Under the pieces are notes generated by a model that had not been told where the DNA came from, did not search any database, and worked only from the letters and a program-made list of their open reading frames with translations. From Erodium maritimum (lineage: Eukaryota; Streptophyta; Magnoliopsida; Geraniales; Geraniaceae), in NCBI GenBank assembly GCA_963921825.1, contig OY997589.1:3906001-3970000 (forward strand): 64,000 nt of DNA. The letters are read 5' to 3'. A program made the translations under genes and the position numbers. Shown piece after piece: positions 1 through 14,563 of this stretch (position 1 is the stretch's first letter; each line of letters opens with the position of its first letter).

Positions 1-127
1 AGCATATTTAATCGAAATAAAAACAGTCACCATAATGTTATTCATGATGGTATTTGTAAGATAATGTTTTTTGTAAATATTCCCCAACTCAAAAATCAGA
101 GAAAATTACTTTTAGGGAAATGCTTAC

Positions 128-3100
128 TTTGTTTCTAATGCCACAACAAAAGCTTGCAACCAAATACATCCAGAGAGGGCCACCATTGAAACTTCTTCCA
201 TTTCACTCTTCTCGTAGGCAAATGCATGTATGCTGATTACAAATACCACAATCGCCTACAATTCAACACAATATCAAGATATTTTAAGCAAGTATGGGAC
301 ATAAAATATGGATAGCATGGCAAATTCAGAATTGAGCTGTTCTATATTGAACCCAGGGTATACTTTTTGTAATGAGATAATATTATTCTGATATACCAAA
401 ATGTCATATATTAGAAATGGTGTGTGTATGTGCACCATGTTCATGGAGGGGAACAATATACATGACAAGGACATATAATTTCTAGCAATGATACACTACT
501 GAGCATTGCACATGTAACTCCAATTACTCCATGATAGTACAAGGCATTATTAGTACTTTTAAAGTTTGAAAGAAATGACTACCCAGAACTCGTCCTGTGT
601 ATAGCTAGCAGTTTTCACCTTGACACATCGCCTAGTAATGTGCATTTTAATTGAGCTAGGTAAATGTTTGCAAATATTCAAAATTTTGTTGCGTCTTGCT
701 ATATCTAGTTACTGACATGAACATGAAAATGAGAGATTTTGGCAGTTAGTAGAGTTGATGTGAGGTTCAAACAATTTATAGACTTTGGCTGTCCTCTCAA
801 TTTGCATGACGATTCAGTGATTTCAACTTAACTTCTTAAAGATGAGTTCATGATTGTACAACAATGGGACTATAAGACCGGCAGCACTTACATGATATAG
901 AGAACGCCCAAACCATCCAGCAAATGTACTAGGATTTAAGAGCCTGATTCAAAAATACAATGTCAGTTCAAGACCAATGATGAGCATGAGTAGCTGCCAC
1001 TTTATAACGAACATATTGTCCTCTTACTAAATGCATGATAATAAGAGTGGAAGGATGAGATTTTAACCTCCCAGCTTGGCAGTAGAATAAGATCTGTGGA
1101 TGCTGCATCACAGTTTCTTCATTAAGATCTTTGTCAAGGACACTAATTAAAACAGGAATGCTAGTGTAGAAAACATTGTAAGCCATCAAGCTAACAGAAT
1201 TGAAAAGACTGGTGCCTGAAACACCTGAAATAAATGAGAAACTGGAAGTGTTCCAATGTCAGTGCATTAAAGAGTGAGAAGTTGGAGAGATTCAATGCAC
1301 TGCAGCAGGATATAGACTCACAAGATTTGGATGAAACATATGACGAGAGACTTATAGAAGGAATACTGGGACAAAAATGCTGTCCGGTTGTATGAATACC
1401 GCCCATGAACAAGAATCAATCTTTTCAGAAACCTGAACTCTGAAAACAAAGAAACCAATCATGAGGCTTTATATAACACACATCTCAAGTATGTTTGACA
1501 AGCAGCACGATCTTTACAAATGTATATGCAATATAAAACAGTTCAGGCACAACAGTAGATTTAAGGTTAATTGTGACTACATTCTTTTATTCTGGAGCTA
1601 AGTCAAGTTCTATTAAATGTTTTAGAAATGGACACTTTTTCCCGCTCACTACTTCATTTCTGCTTGAACAGTCACCTTTACTCATTGGTCTTTTCTACGA
1701 TTTACCATCTTCTTACGGCATTTTAAGTTTGATATTATTTTCATCACCTGGGACCTGAAAATTCAAAAATCTTGAGGTCCCCCTTATAAGTTCTATTTGG
1801 ATACCCACAGATGACAACTTCAATAGTCTTTTGCAATTAAGGTTTACATAGAGAGTTTCTCGTTTTCAAATTTTAACAAGGCCATATAGCCAAAACTCTA
1901 AAGTTACCATAAGTTTTGCAATGTCTGGTCAAAATTACTAAACATTCTTGAAAATGGAAGATGGATTCAGTTCTGGATAAATGGGGAGGGAAATTTATTT
2001 GAAGTTCAGTTTTGCTAGTAACCACCAATGCAATGAACTGCTAATATGTGAAACCCCTGCATGTATCTAGAATACTTTCTAAGTCGGTACATTAGAAGTG
2101 TGTGGAGAGCACAAACACTCCTAACATAATAATTTTTAAAAGATTATTTTATGCAAGCAGATCTTACTTCCAATGCTGTAATCAGCTGCCCTTGCTGCCT
2201 GCATTCCTTCTCTTCCACTAATACCAACCCCAATGTCAGCTTGTTGTATCATCCTCACATCATTCCCTCCATCTCCAATAGCCAGTGTTCGATAGTCACA
2301 TAATTTTAGGAGCTCCACAACCTGCAGCAGAAAACATTAATTAGTTATCTATAAATACTGCAATGAATTCAAACTTCATGATCTTCAACTATAGTATGTC
2401 AAGTTGCTATTTTGTATACAAAGTATTAGTCTATTAGAGGCAACTTTACACGAATCTGGGAGTTTGTATCAGATGAATGAAAAGAACCTCTGGAGGACAG
2501 AATCTTTAGGGGACTTGGTTGAAACATCAATTTATGGATGCATCTAGTTGGACCACACAGCAGCAACAACAACTTACCCATTTCCCCTATCAATTGGGAT
2601 AGGCAGTTGGGCCCTATCAACACTTTTACTAGCAAACTGCAGAAAACTGGATAAAATTATAAAATACTTCAACTATCAAATTGTTGTTATCATTTTGGTT
2701 CCCTTTAACTCCACTTTTAGATTATTGTTTGAAATTTTGTCCTGTATACACTCCACTAATACATAAAATCCTTCACTAATGATGAGAAATAGAATATATG
2801 TAACTGATCAGCGTAACACCAAAACAGGTTATTTGCACAACAGAAAGGACAAGTTTTGAACCTAGCATGCCGAATTGGATATAAGTAAAAATAATACATG
2901 TATAAGAAAATAAATCTGAATGCCCACCTGTGCTTTTTGTGATGGTGTCACACGACAACAGATAGCAGTTCTTGACAATATTGCTAATTCAGTAAAAGCC
3001 TTCCGGTAATGTGTGAGTGCAATTTCAAGTGCCCAGCCATCGACAACAAATGCCACATCCTTTTAAGAAAAAAGAGTTAGTCATTCCTAAAAGCTTTTAA

Positions 3101-6100
3101 TGAATGTGAAAATGTAATATAGCTTACCATATAATCAAAGCATTCAAGCTGCTTACCTTAGGTTCTGAGGTAGTTATCCTCATGGTTAGCAGTACCCTGT
3201 CCAAGTTTCTACAAACTTCATCTTTCGTTTTTCCATCAATTAAGAGGAGCTGACCTTTTGGCTCTGTCAGGAAAGCAATAATAAGAACACGAAATCTAAA
3301 GCATTGTAGATATGATCGTCTTCTCTGGAGTGCATGTCTTTTATTTCGAATTTTAAAATTGGTACTTTAAGTATTTTAATACAAGTACATTTACCATAAG
3401 GCAAGTAAATAAGTTATAGACAGAATAAATAACTATTAACCTGGGGAGATAAAATTGCAAGAAAGAGCAATCTGTATGGCAGTGTTCTGCTTATCTCCAG
3501 TTAGCATCCAAAAATTTATTCCAGCTTTTCTAAGTGTATCAATTGTTTCAGGTACACCATCCTGAGAAATTATTTGAAACCAAAAACAACAAAAGTTAGT
3601 ACCTTAAAGCCACCCAGATATAATGTTGACATATAACAATAAGTATAGCAGTTGTTATGCTACATATATGTACTATAGTTGGACTCAAAACCTCCAATTA
3701 AAGAAATACATACCTGTAGACGATCCTCTATGGCAGTAACCCCAAGAATTTCAAGATCATGCTCTAACCTTTGGCAGACCTCGGCTAATTTCCACTGCAG
3801 AGGACAGAGAGTTGAGCACATTAAAATCGCCTATTATTGGTTACCAAACTTGCCTGAACGGAAGGTACAATACATATTGTCAAAGAATAAAGAGGACACT
3901 ATTGTGATAATATTCTTTACCTCTCTATCAACTAATGTGCTACCAGCTTCTCTAAACAGGGACGACCACTCCTGATATTCATCCTCCTTCAACTCACGAC
4001 AAGCCAAGCATAAGGTTCGCAGCCCTAGTTGAGAATATTGGTCCACAGCCTCCACGAAACTCCTTGTTTGTTGTCCTGCAGTAAATTTGGCTGTTCATCA
4101 GATACACAAGCAACTGGCATAGTGGTATGTGGTAACAGAGTTTCATTTCAAACCCCTTTGAATAAGATACAATGAAGAGCATTAATAGGCATCGTGCTGA
4201 ACACACAAAGTTCTTAATGCAAATGTCTAGACTCCTTACTGTAGATAGGACAATCAATAAGTGGCAAATAATTAACACAACATCAAGAAGATGAAACAAG
4301 CCCTATCAACCCAAGAACTTGAAAGATGCCAATCTGCTTCCTAGAGAACATAACAACAATGCGAACATCTAAATATGAACCCACTTCATGTTTCCACTAG
4401 TGCTCACCCTATGCATACTAGATACACCTGCCCAAATTCATCTCAGGAAACCTCAAGCTGGGATAGATGTGTTTGTTCCGATGTGTGTGAGGAGAGAGGG
4501 GAGAGAGTAAATATGAATTTTTTCTCCACATGTACATACATAATGCAGACATGATTCACGTAAATGGCCACAGAAGAGGAAAAAGGACTAGAAAAGCTTG
4601 AGCAAAACCATTTATATAAAAATGGTTCACAAAACTGAATTCACATGTAGGTTCTACAATTAACTGAATGTGAAGCTTGAGATTCAAAGAATATACATAA
4701 CATCAATAATCTTATAATGCTTCCAATAACCCATTTAGCTAAGTAACACCAGCAAGTAGATTACCAGAAGATGCATAAGGAAGAATTGCTTCATCTGCTC
4801 CTTTTGACAAAAGAACAATCTTTCCAGTCTGACAATCTCTCAACACAACTGACATTCTTTTCCTATCAGAAGAGAACTCCAGAGTTTCCAGTAGTTCATA
4901 TTGAACAGCCGAAGCATTGAACTTTATCTCTGCAAACATAACATGTAAAAAAATTAAATTCATCTCCACTCTTAGGGCCATTATTTCATGTATGATCGAA
5001 AGCAAATGGTTGATACCAAGAATATTTGAACTTCTATCTGTGAAAACCATGTGCAACTGAGCAGCAGCATGAACAAGAGCATCCTCATCCTGAGACTGAG
5101 CCTTGTATGAGATAGCTCCAGTTTTGCTATACAGGCAAAGGTAAGGAAGGCATAAGTACAAGAAAAAAGACCACTAAACAATTCCAAAATGGGCAGATAC
5201 AAATTATGAAATTGCCAACATCATGTAACCAAAAGATATGCTGGAATTACCTCTTAATAGGTACAACTGTATTACATACAGCCATAACTGTAAGAAACTG
5301 CACAACATCAGGTGAGCTAGAGGCAATTGCATCTAGCAGCTCCACATCTGTGCATCAAATGGCAGAACAATTTAGAAGTTATACTAGTCTTGAAGTTTAT
5401 AAGCATCCTTCAATGCATGAAACAAATACTACAAATAAACGATAAAATGGCCCTTCTAGACCCCACAATGGTGGAAGTCTCCATTGGCTGCCCATTTCCA
5501 TAAATGAGCTAGGAACATAGTTGTTTGTCATCTGACAGTAAAAAAGAGGTTAGACAGAATAATACTACTGATACAAGACAGAAGACAAACCTTTCAAGGC
5601 ATCCCCACTCTCATTCCCGTAGAAAATACCATTGATACAGCATCTTCTAAAGATCATTTTATTTTCTGTAAGTGTTCCAGTTTTGTCGGTTAAAATGTAC
5701 TCAACCTGACCCAGGTCCTCACTTATTGCTGTGCTGCCACATACAACAAACATCTTTTAAAGATATGTGCATTATAACTTAAGAAAAGAGTATTCGTTTA
5801 ATCACTTATCTTACTTTGTTGCATGCGACGGAGTACGGGTTTCTGTATCAAACATCTGATTGTCCCAATCAATAAACTTTGCATATAAGCTCTTGACAAG
5901 ATCCAGAGACACCTGGCACAGATCAACATTCTGCCTTCATACACTAGACAAACTGGAATTGATGTTTACTTTAAAGCTGGTTCTGCTCATGTTAATCAAG
6001 CTGTCCTAAAATATGACTTGCAATTTATTCTTGGGTGACAGTTTGGATGACAGAGAAAAGACAGATCATTCCTGAGGGTTCGGTTTTCAGCATATTAGGA

Positions 6101-9100
6101 TTTGTATGGTACTAGGTTTTTTTCCTTCTTACAAGTACAATTAGGAAGCATCATAATGTAATATAGGCAAAGACAGTGCCTTTGGCTATTAAATCTGATT
6201 TAACTAGGATATTTCTTGATTTTAGCATTCCTTTTCCCTAGATGAGCTTAGACCTTGAAAAAAATATTGACACATTAAGCCCTTATAGAGATATTATGTG
6301 TTGGAAGCAACTAAAAAAATCGTAGGATACTTACCTTAATAGAAATGGGAATCATGATGGAACAGAGAAGCTCAAACCGTAGTGGGATGACCAGTAGTTC
6401 ATACCATGGGCCTTCATCCGGATATAAGACGTACCATTGCTAGAAGAAGAAAAAAGCAAAGCGGGTACATCAATACATTCACTGAAAGCTACATCCCAAA
6501 ATTTGACACAAAAAATATGGCCAGCTAACGGCAAACAATGACAAAATCAAAACAAAATAGGACCAAACTTTTGCTACCATAGAGATTAGAGAGTAAGATA
6601 TTACGATGGCATCTTTTATAAAGTCAACAGGGAATTTTAACTCCAATAATGAGAAAAAATGCATGCTAACATGTAGTATATGTTAGAGATGCAAAAAAAT
6701 CTTACTGAGAAATATATGTTTTATTTCCTTGACAGGGAATAGAAAATTACTAACTATAACTAGATTGTGACAACTACACAAGCATACGAGTTGTGACAAA
6801 CCTTTCTAGCTTCCGTCTCTTTCCAAACATTTCCCGCTATGCCTAGAACGATAACAACCACAATTTGAAAAACAAATATAGCTCCAGTCAGCTTGTCAAT
6901 AATGGCATCAACAGCGGTAAGCTTTGGTTCAGGTATACCCCTACTCATACCAAGCTTGGTTTCATTGCCTGAAAAATACACAGCAGAAATAACTTAAGAA
7001 AACTTTGCAAAATATAATTAACAACTTGCAACATAACATTATTTTTGTGCATCTACATGTCCTCTATACTCTATGATGTAGCTGTGAATATTTTTTAGGA
7101 TTTAAAAGTAGGTTATCTGAGCTATATTGCTAGATATAGCAGTTATATAGAACAGAAACAAAAAACGTGAACTCTCTCCTCGAAAAAATACTAGAAAAAT
7201 GACATAAATGCTGGAACATATCCCACTAGAAAGTCAGAGCATTGATGGTAAAAATATCTTATTGCCCTAAACAAGAGATAAATTTGACAGCATTGCTTAT
7301 CTTTTTGCATGGGGGTCACTGTGTGCACATGCAAAATTATTATAATCAGCCAAGAGCAGAAAGTGGAACGATAAAAACTTGAAAATCAACTTCAAATCAA
7401 TCCCACTAGGACCAACAAAGCTTAATGGGAGTAATAAAACTAACAAGACTAGCTGTCATCATTCACATTCTGTGAAAAGTATAGACTTATTTGACCGCCA
7501 ATGGTAATTGTCTCCACAAAAGTAAGAAGACATTCAGACCAGATCCAACAGGATGAAGAAAGTAAATTACTAATGTCATTTACACATGACTTTGACATTT
7601 ATATGAATAAGAACTTGCCTGTGTAGACAGCCACTCCGCAAGCCCATTCAGTGTTCCGCAAGTAACATGATTGAAGAATTGTGTTCTTAATGGTCAAAGG
7701 ACACAAATCATTGTCTATAAATGGAGGAAATAGACGCAGATTTGCATCCAATCTAGTAATGTCCTTGTCTGGATTTGGACACTCAATCACACCCTGCCAG
7801 AGATAAAACAATATGAATGATAGCTATTGTAAAGAAGCTTGAGATGAAGTAACAAAAAACTTTTCTGCTATGGCATAAACTTACCTTAATTTTGTGCAAA
7901 AGCTCAAAATCTATACCCATGCAAGCAGCAGGTATAACTCTTGTCTTCAGATCAGTTTCTCCATCTAGGGCAGATGTCTATCAAACACGCAAAATGATTG
8001 GAATCCCATAAAGTTTTAAAAGACAAGGTTTCCAACAGATATTTAAAAATATCAACTGTTAAAAATTTAAAAGGTTCACACCAACCATGCATTTATGAGA
8101 TACCAAGGATTTGCTGATTAACTGAAACATGACTAAAGTAATACAGAAGCATCAAGATCTATATTTTGACTATACAATAGGGACCAGAACTCAGAAGCAA
8201 GCAATCATGTTTAGTCTTTTAAAGCTATAACAAGAGTTTATAAATGCGGTATTTCGATTCAGACGATCTACATGCTTAAACAGACACCCAGGTTTTCTCC
8301 ATTAAAGAGGCTATAATTTCATTAACAGAAAAAAGTCATGGTTGGTTCATATGGATCATATTTTCTTGCCATCAGTTTCATTTGAGAGCAATAGAAATCA
8401 ATTTTGAAAAAGAAAGAATGCATAAGTCAGGAAAACAACTGCTTACTAAGTTCCACAACAACCTTAAACTTGGCTAATCATCAGTCATAAGACACGGGAT
8501 CAGAAATTACCTCTACATAACAAATGCCTTGTGGTTCAGAAGTACCAATAAGAACAAGATCACATGGAACTTCATCATTCTCACGAAGCCATACTATATT
8601 GCCTACATGAATGTCCTGTGCTTTGATCTGCAACAACAACATAGGAAAAAGAGTAAACACAGTTAGTTTCACAAAACTGAAGGAAAAGATAAATGAGTAA
8701 GTTTCAAGGATTAAGAAACTGGGACAACCATTCAAAGAATAAGTTTCGAGGATTGAGTAAATTTATATTGAACACGTAGAAACTAAAGAATAAGTATCTA
8801 TTCAAAGGACTACTAAGTTAGATACAAATTACCAGAACACTTTAAGAACTTTTACCATGAATATATAGTGTAGTTTCTGATGACAGCCCTCTTTAGTTTA
8901 CAACATTAGCATGGAGGTTAATGAGGGAACACGGGCTAGCGTGGAGACTGGAGATAGCTAAAACAAATTAGTAAAGTTAAGGGTACTCTGCAAATAATAT
9001 TTTCCCAATTGGGTACTCTGATTGACATACTGTAGTTTCTGTCTATGGTATCCTGACCAGCACGTCTCTTTCCATGATTCCTCTTCACTCAAAAATTAAT

Positions 9101-10292
9101 GTAAGCGCTCGGTTGTAGTACCCTGGCTCTACCTATCTTTCGATTATATCTTATCGCTTAATAAGCACATACATAGACATAGGAAAATGCCTTTCCAGTC
9201 ATTATACCAAGTCAAGCATCTTATGCTGTTTTTCATTCATTTATCATTCATCAAAGTCAAGGATTAGAAAGTTGAAATCCCTTAAAGAATGCAGCCAGTA
9301 TATGAAGATAACTCCTAGCCAAATTAGTCTACTAAATCAAAATCCCACAAATCATTTAAGCCATGCATGTTAACTCATGCATACTAGCCCTCTTCTGAGT
9401 AAGTTATAAATTATAGTTTTTCAGATGAGTGCCAAAAAGCAAACTTATCTAAGAGAAACAGGAAGAAGCACAAGGAATCAACCACAAATATAATATGAAT
9501 GTTATATGCCAGTTCACTCCCTAATTTTCTCTTACAGTATAAACATAAAGTAAAGATCTGTATCAAGTACCCAAAGGTTTGTCACAATGTCGGTTGTATC
9601 CCTCGTTATATAAAAAGTTCTCTTAAATAGCTTTCATCAGACAAAAACATAACCAGCAAAGAGAGGGAAAGGGTTACATACATGCTTCTTGATACCGTCT
9701 TTAACAATCCAGACTTCTTTCTCATTTGCTTTCTTGTCTGACAGGTATCTGTTGTAATCATCCCATGCCTCTTTCGATGCTGAGACTGCAAAAATAAATA
9801 ATAGGGGGCCCCATGTACTGGCAGGATTTACTGGAGTTATAAGCGGCCATAGCTGAAGGCATGCAATCAACAAAAAATACTGGTTCATAAAACGGCTGAA
9901 ACATATGAAAGAAACTTGTTAGAAAAGGGAAGAGAATGGAAGAGGAGTTGCTAAAACTTTGGATATGACATAATAATAGATGACTAGAACAATGGTACGA
10001 CTTCAATGTAATTTAAGAAACAATAATATCATAATTGGGTGGTGCAACGAAACCATACACGTTAGCTTGGGAGTAAAGACAAATCATTGTAGAAACCTAA
10101 ACCAGGATAATATATGAATGATAACTATAGCAAGAACCTACAAAAACAGCAATAGATTGTGGGTTACCTGAACTGTTCCCATAAATTTTTAGGGATGAAG
10201 TTTAATACAGTATACTTTCTGTTAGATATTCGGTTATCACAGTAAATTTCTTGTGATGGTTCATCATCGTTGATGTACACATAACGCTTCAT
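128..10292 (-). CDS. ALA2: Phospholipid-transporting P4-ATPase, ALA2-like (C-terminal end outside window)
   Basis: Aminophospholipid flippase that moves phospholipids across endomembranes using ATP. Coding exons, 5' to 3' on the minus strand: 10292-10168, 9895-9682, 8627-8511, 7977-7885, 7793-7619, 6968-6802, 6439-6335, 5912-5815, 5733-5591, 5347-5251, 5126-5017, 4929-4765, 4075-3921, 3794-3714, 3561-3441, 3263-3157, 3059-2928, 2321-2168, 1439-1322, 1241-1068, 943-892, 255-128. Phases chain without a break for about 943 residues; the family is about 1,100, so roughly 160 C-terminal residues lie left of position 1. Seen: start [15 protein letters not shown] near 157-160, phosphorylation motif DKTGT near 381-385, PISI in TM4, the nucleotide-domain motif KGADEAIL, hinge motif GDGGNDV near 751-757. 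The protein follows remembered Arabidopsis ALA2 closely along its length. No coding damage seen. ALA2-type enzymes are known to work without the ALIS subunits other ALAs need. Symbol inferred from memory of the family. Confidence 0.95.
6969..7618 (-). other. GC-AG intron inside the ALA2-like gene
   Basis: Between the exons ending at 7619 and starting at 6968. The donor reads ACAG/GCAAGTTC and the acceptor TTTTTCAG/GCAATG. Only the GC donor keeps the frame (Tyr-Thr-Gly-Asn-Glu-Thr, a conserved flippase segment). Using the nearby GT three bases on would hit a stop at once. The rest of the donor is a strong U1 match, as usual for GC-AG introns. Confidence 0.85.
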
Positions 10293-11400
10293 GGTTGACT
10301 TAAAAGTGTATGACGATGGTAAACATGTTCTTTCCAAAATCACTATAGCCTCAACAGCTTTTAGAAATCATGCAACGAGGAAAGAAGATCAGATTATCAT
10401 ATCCTGCAAACAAAAGAGATGGTTGAATGAGACATGTATAGTTCACATACGTCAGCTATAAATCTGCATGACCAAACACTGTTGAGCCAAGTGGTGAATA
10501 GTGGTAAGCGGAGTCGTAGGTTCAAGTAACATAAACTTAAGTTGCATATTGAAAAGAAATATGAGTCTGCATGCATCTATAACTAGTTCATATCAGTACT
10601 GGCAGAAAAACCAAGTCTATGTTCATAGAAGAAAAAAAAAATCATTAGGATTGAACTATTCTATCAATTTTTGGTGTTCCAACTGCCACAATGTTAAACC
10701 TTCAACCACTCAAATAATATATAATTGAGCCAACCTAGTTTACTTCAATATTCCTAATTCAATATCCTAATTCATCTCATTTACTTCAATATTCCTTAAC
10801 TAAACCTAGTTTACCATAATCTTACTACATTCTTAGCACTCTTAACCATAAAAACTGTATATTCTAGCTCAAGTGCAACAACCAAAAATTGATGAAAGAA
10901 AAATCAAAACAAACAAAGTATAGTTTCAGATTCCTTGTAACTATCACAACCATTAACAATTTAGGTCACAGATTTTGCACTCATAAACCTCTACTGAAAT
11001 CTCCGTTCCATTTCCATATTTACAAATCAAAAATACAAAAACAAGTGAGATCATACAACCTCGTAACCACAAAAAAACCGCAAAAACCACTGATACGCTC
11101 ATCGGTTTCGATCACTGATCCACTGAATTCGGCCCCAATCTGATCAAAATTCGATCGAATTGCTTCGTAATTTGGAGGAAAAAAATGCGATTCGATAAAA
11201 ATGTCTAAGAATTACAACCTAGATTTGATTCCGACGCATTTAGCTAAACTAGCTCAGAGATCGCACGTACCATTTTCGTCTTCGTCTTCGTCTTGCTATT
11301 CCTCTGGTCGCGGTCTAGCTCCTCTCTCCGATTTCCAGTTTGAAGAACGGCTCAGCGGAGACAATTATAATATAGGGACGCGTACACGGAATAGTTTGTG
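10293..11400 (-). promoter_or_regulatory. ALA2-like 5' leader with leader intron, upstream ORFs and probable promoter
   Basis: Inference from splice signals: a leader exon ends at 11271 at donor GTACGTGC and joins a leader segment at 10403 after the pyrimidine-rich acceptor TTTTGTTTGCAG, giving a 5'UTR intron of about 866 bp. The proximal leader (10403-10293) holds three tiny upstream ORFs on the minus strand: 10400-10389 (3 codons plus stop), 10371-10351 (6 codons) and 10326-10300 (8 codons), the last ending 7 nt before the main start. The distal leader has a GAAGAC-type purine run near 11270-11290. A TATA-like stretch CTATATTATAA lies near 11365-11376. The transcription start is not known. 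Confidence 0.55.
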
Positions 11401-11532
11401 GACGTGCAGCATTCACACCAACGATACCAATAAACTTCCAACTTGGCCCCATCTCTAATACTGATATGTGATTGAGATTTGACCTTATAATATACTCCTA
11501 CCTCTTCACAGAAAAGAAAAATAAATAAATAA

Positions 11533-11871
11533 GAGATAATCGTTCAAAACTATCCTAAAATTTTGTCTATAAAAGAATTGATGTACAAAGTTTTGTCCAC
11601 GTTGTGTGGCTATCCTAAAGTTTTGTCCACGATTTTGTGGGTGTATTGAAGTTTTTCCCACTTTTGTGGGTACATTGAAGTTTTGTCCATGCTTCTATTC
11701 AATCCGGGAAGCACTGCCCAAAGGACTTAGATCATCATTCTGAACATTCCTATTAAGCCAAAAATAAAAAGTTGTGGACAAAACTTCAGAGTAGCCACAT
11801 ATCGTGGACAAAATTTTATACATCAACTCGTTTGTGGACGAAATTTTAGGGTAGTTTTAAACAATTATCCC
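11533..11871. mobile_element. Foldback MITE, Mutator-like by its 9-bp target duplication
   Basis: The two halves are inverted copies: the left arm has GTTCAAAACTATCCTAAAAT, repeated in reverse as ATTTTAGGGTAGTTTTAAAC on the right. Motifs of the type TTTTGTCCACG recur several times inside each arm. AATAAATAA flanks the element directly on both sides (11524-11532 and 11872-11880). That 9-bp duplication is typical of Mutator-like elements, but the repeat is simple in sequence, so it is weaker evidence than elsewhere. No coding capacity. Confidence 0.7.
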
Positions 11872-11880
11872 AATAAATAA

Positions 11881-14519
11881 ATAAACATTTGTAAATTGCA
11901 CTAAGCACACAAAATGGAATATGGCAACTTCTTAGTTGATACCTAAAGCCCATGAGTATACTGGGCCGTGACTAAAAAGCCCAATGATGTATTAGATCTG
12001 GTTTGTGGTTTGCAAGGCAATAGTCATACGCAGGCTTTAGAAATTCAGTAACTTCATGCTCGGATTTGGGCCCTTTGAGTGTAGTGGTGATCATAGGGTA
12101 ATCGGAAATGGAGCACTGGTCGAGACCGGTAGGTATTGATAATGATAGATCGGTTTGTCAATAAAACTTGGTAGAAATCGTCGATAATTATAACTGGAAA
12201 AAACCGAATAACTAAGCCGGAACAGGCAGATGGGCTCGATCATCTAGGCCTGATGGACGATAAGCTCCATTTTATGTTTATTGTGTTAGTGGTCGGTAAT
12301 ACCTACATTTTCTCACTTCTTTCCACAATGAGTGAGTGGGAGGTGAAAGAAAACGACGAGCGAATCAGACAATCTAATCGACGAGATAGAACTGCATCAA
12401 TTAAAATCGTAACATCACTTTATCTTTTGTTAGAATAGTGACTCCAAACTTCTTCACAACAACAACAACCACGTTCTTCCTCTAATCTGAATTATGTCTC
12501 AAATCAATCGATCCTGAGTCAAATCCGATCGTTACCATTTCTAACGACTCGTGAGTCCTCTTATGCTTGGAGAAAAGAACCTTGAAAGTCGGCTTAAAGC
12601 ACACAGATCAAAGAATAGATCTGATGCAAAGATGACGAATCTGAAGCCATAATCGATCAGTGTCATCATCGAAAAAATCCGACCAATAAACAGTTCTCAT
12701 CGTCGGCGTCATACTATCAATTCTCACCCTCAACTTTATCGATCCATCAAAATTTTCATACAAAAATTCCCTAACACGAACCACTAACAACATCACCTCT
12801 TAGTTCGTTATTACTTATCAATTGCCGAGGATTATGTCCATCGCCCCACGCGCGACACTTGGTGCTCATCCACCAAACAGAGCATGTCGAACAACCTTGA
12901 CTTCCGAAGTGGCATGGCTTTGGAGCACGCGCAGAGGGAGCAAGTGGGGGACATGTAGGTGGCGAATCTGGTAGGGAGTGATGGAGGATCATAGCGTAGA
13001 AGAGGTGACGGCACCGAAGCAATGAAGGAGACAAGGAGGCGGATATGGAGGACGACGCGTCGACCGGAAGGTGAGACCACGTGCCGAGTTGTTATTGGGA
13101 AGGTGGATTGATTTTAAATAAACTGTCGGCTACCGATGGCTATTTAATTGGATTTAATTACTACGCACGTAAAAGAGAGTAACAAGCAATGTGGTGGATT
13201 TTACCGACAGTGTTTATGAGATAGTTAAATTCGACCCTCAGATGATCATCCTTCTCTCAAAGCATCATATATAGCATGTGTCTCACGTCCAACAATTCCA
13301 TTTTTTTTCATTCTAGTTCATAATTCACAAAGATCAAAGGTCTGATATCAATCAGGGGTGAAAATGGTAGAATTTGATCAAAAAGAATTTTTGACATCGA
13401 ATTGGAATTATGTCGGTCATTCGATCCTAATAACCGATTCATCGTTAAGCGCTGATTAAGTCTCGGTTTTTCGTCGATTGATTGTCAATGAAAGTTCGCT
13501 TTCAGCTGAAGTAGACGACACGCGGGGGAGAAACTTGACTTCACCGAAAATTCTGGATGTCAAGCATTCGGACATGAGGTGGGAGACGGGAGGAGGGACT
13601 CAGATGGGAATGAGTAGTTGACGAGGAGGTGGAGAGGGACGGTGATGGACTCGGATGGGAATGAGAATTTCCCAAACATGAAGCGCAAGCAAGTGAACCA
13701 CAAGAGAGGGAACCCGAGCTGAAGCTGTAGCAGACTGAGACCCAAAAATTATCACGTTATTGTTGACACATTGTGTCGTGTGCGTAGGAGACTGAAGACA
13801 ACTGGAGGGAGGTCAAGGATTCTAAGAAAAGATTGGGAGTAACATAAGGTCTTTAGTTCCATATAGATGACATGTCGTGCACGAAACACAATGTCTGCTA
13901 AAGGCTGATCAGCCTCACCTTATGGTTGCTCGAGTAAAAACCCATTTTGTTACCTATAAAACACAAATTTGATTAATTGATAATTATATATGAATAACCG
14001 GATCTCGAGTTGATCTATCTCGATTCGTTAATTTGAATTTCACATTTTTAATCACCCTGATTCAATAACAAATCACCTTAACTTTGTCCTTTCCCTCGCT
14101 TTTTTTGGTTCGGCTTTGTCACTCACTCCCAATCATAAAAATATCACCTCAGACAATACAATTTTTGACAACATTGTTACAGCTTGATCTTGTAGCATAT
14201 ACCGTATACTCAACGAAACCCCCATTGGATAAGCACAAAATCCTCCATGTAACTCTATGTTTTATTTAGCAGTATTTTCATCTATTTAATTTTTGTAATA
14301 AAAACATTTCCATTTATACGTAATATATTAAATTAATTACGAAGAGCGTAACGCACCGTATTAGAAAGATCGAAATCGCCGCACTTGCCACGTCAACAAG
14401 ACAACGTTATCGTAATGTCTCTCTTTCCTCGGCTTGGGCGGCGCCTCTTCCTCAAATTCAACCTCCTCGTTGACTGTGCCTCACCGTCACCGCATATCTC
14501 TCTCTCCACATTCCCCTTC
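11881..14519. other. Intergenic, no gene supported
   Basis: About 2.6 kb of mixed AT-rich DNA between the flippase promoter and the ERF gene. Short open stretches occur on both strands (for example 12771-13080 minus and 13560-13745 minus), but none carries a recognisable domain, start context or splice pattern. The far right (14400-14519) becomes C/T-rich before the ERF TATA box. Confidence 0.6.
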
Positions 14520-14527
14520 TATATATA
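14520..14527 (+). promoter_or_regulatory. TATA box of the ERF gene
   Basis: TATATATA, 37 bp before the ATG at 14564, in a C/T-rich stretch. With the usual 25-35 bp spacing to the cap site, the 5'UTR would be very short (about 5-15 nt). Confidence 0.6.
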
Positions 14528-14563
14528 CCAAACCCACCTCACCGTTCCAAAAACCAAAACAAC

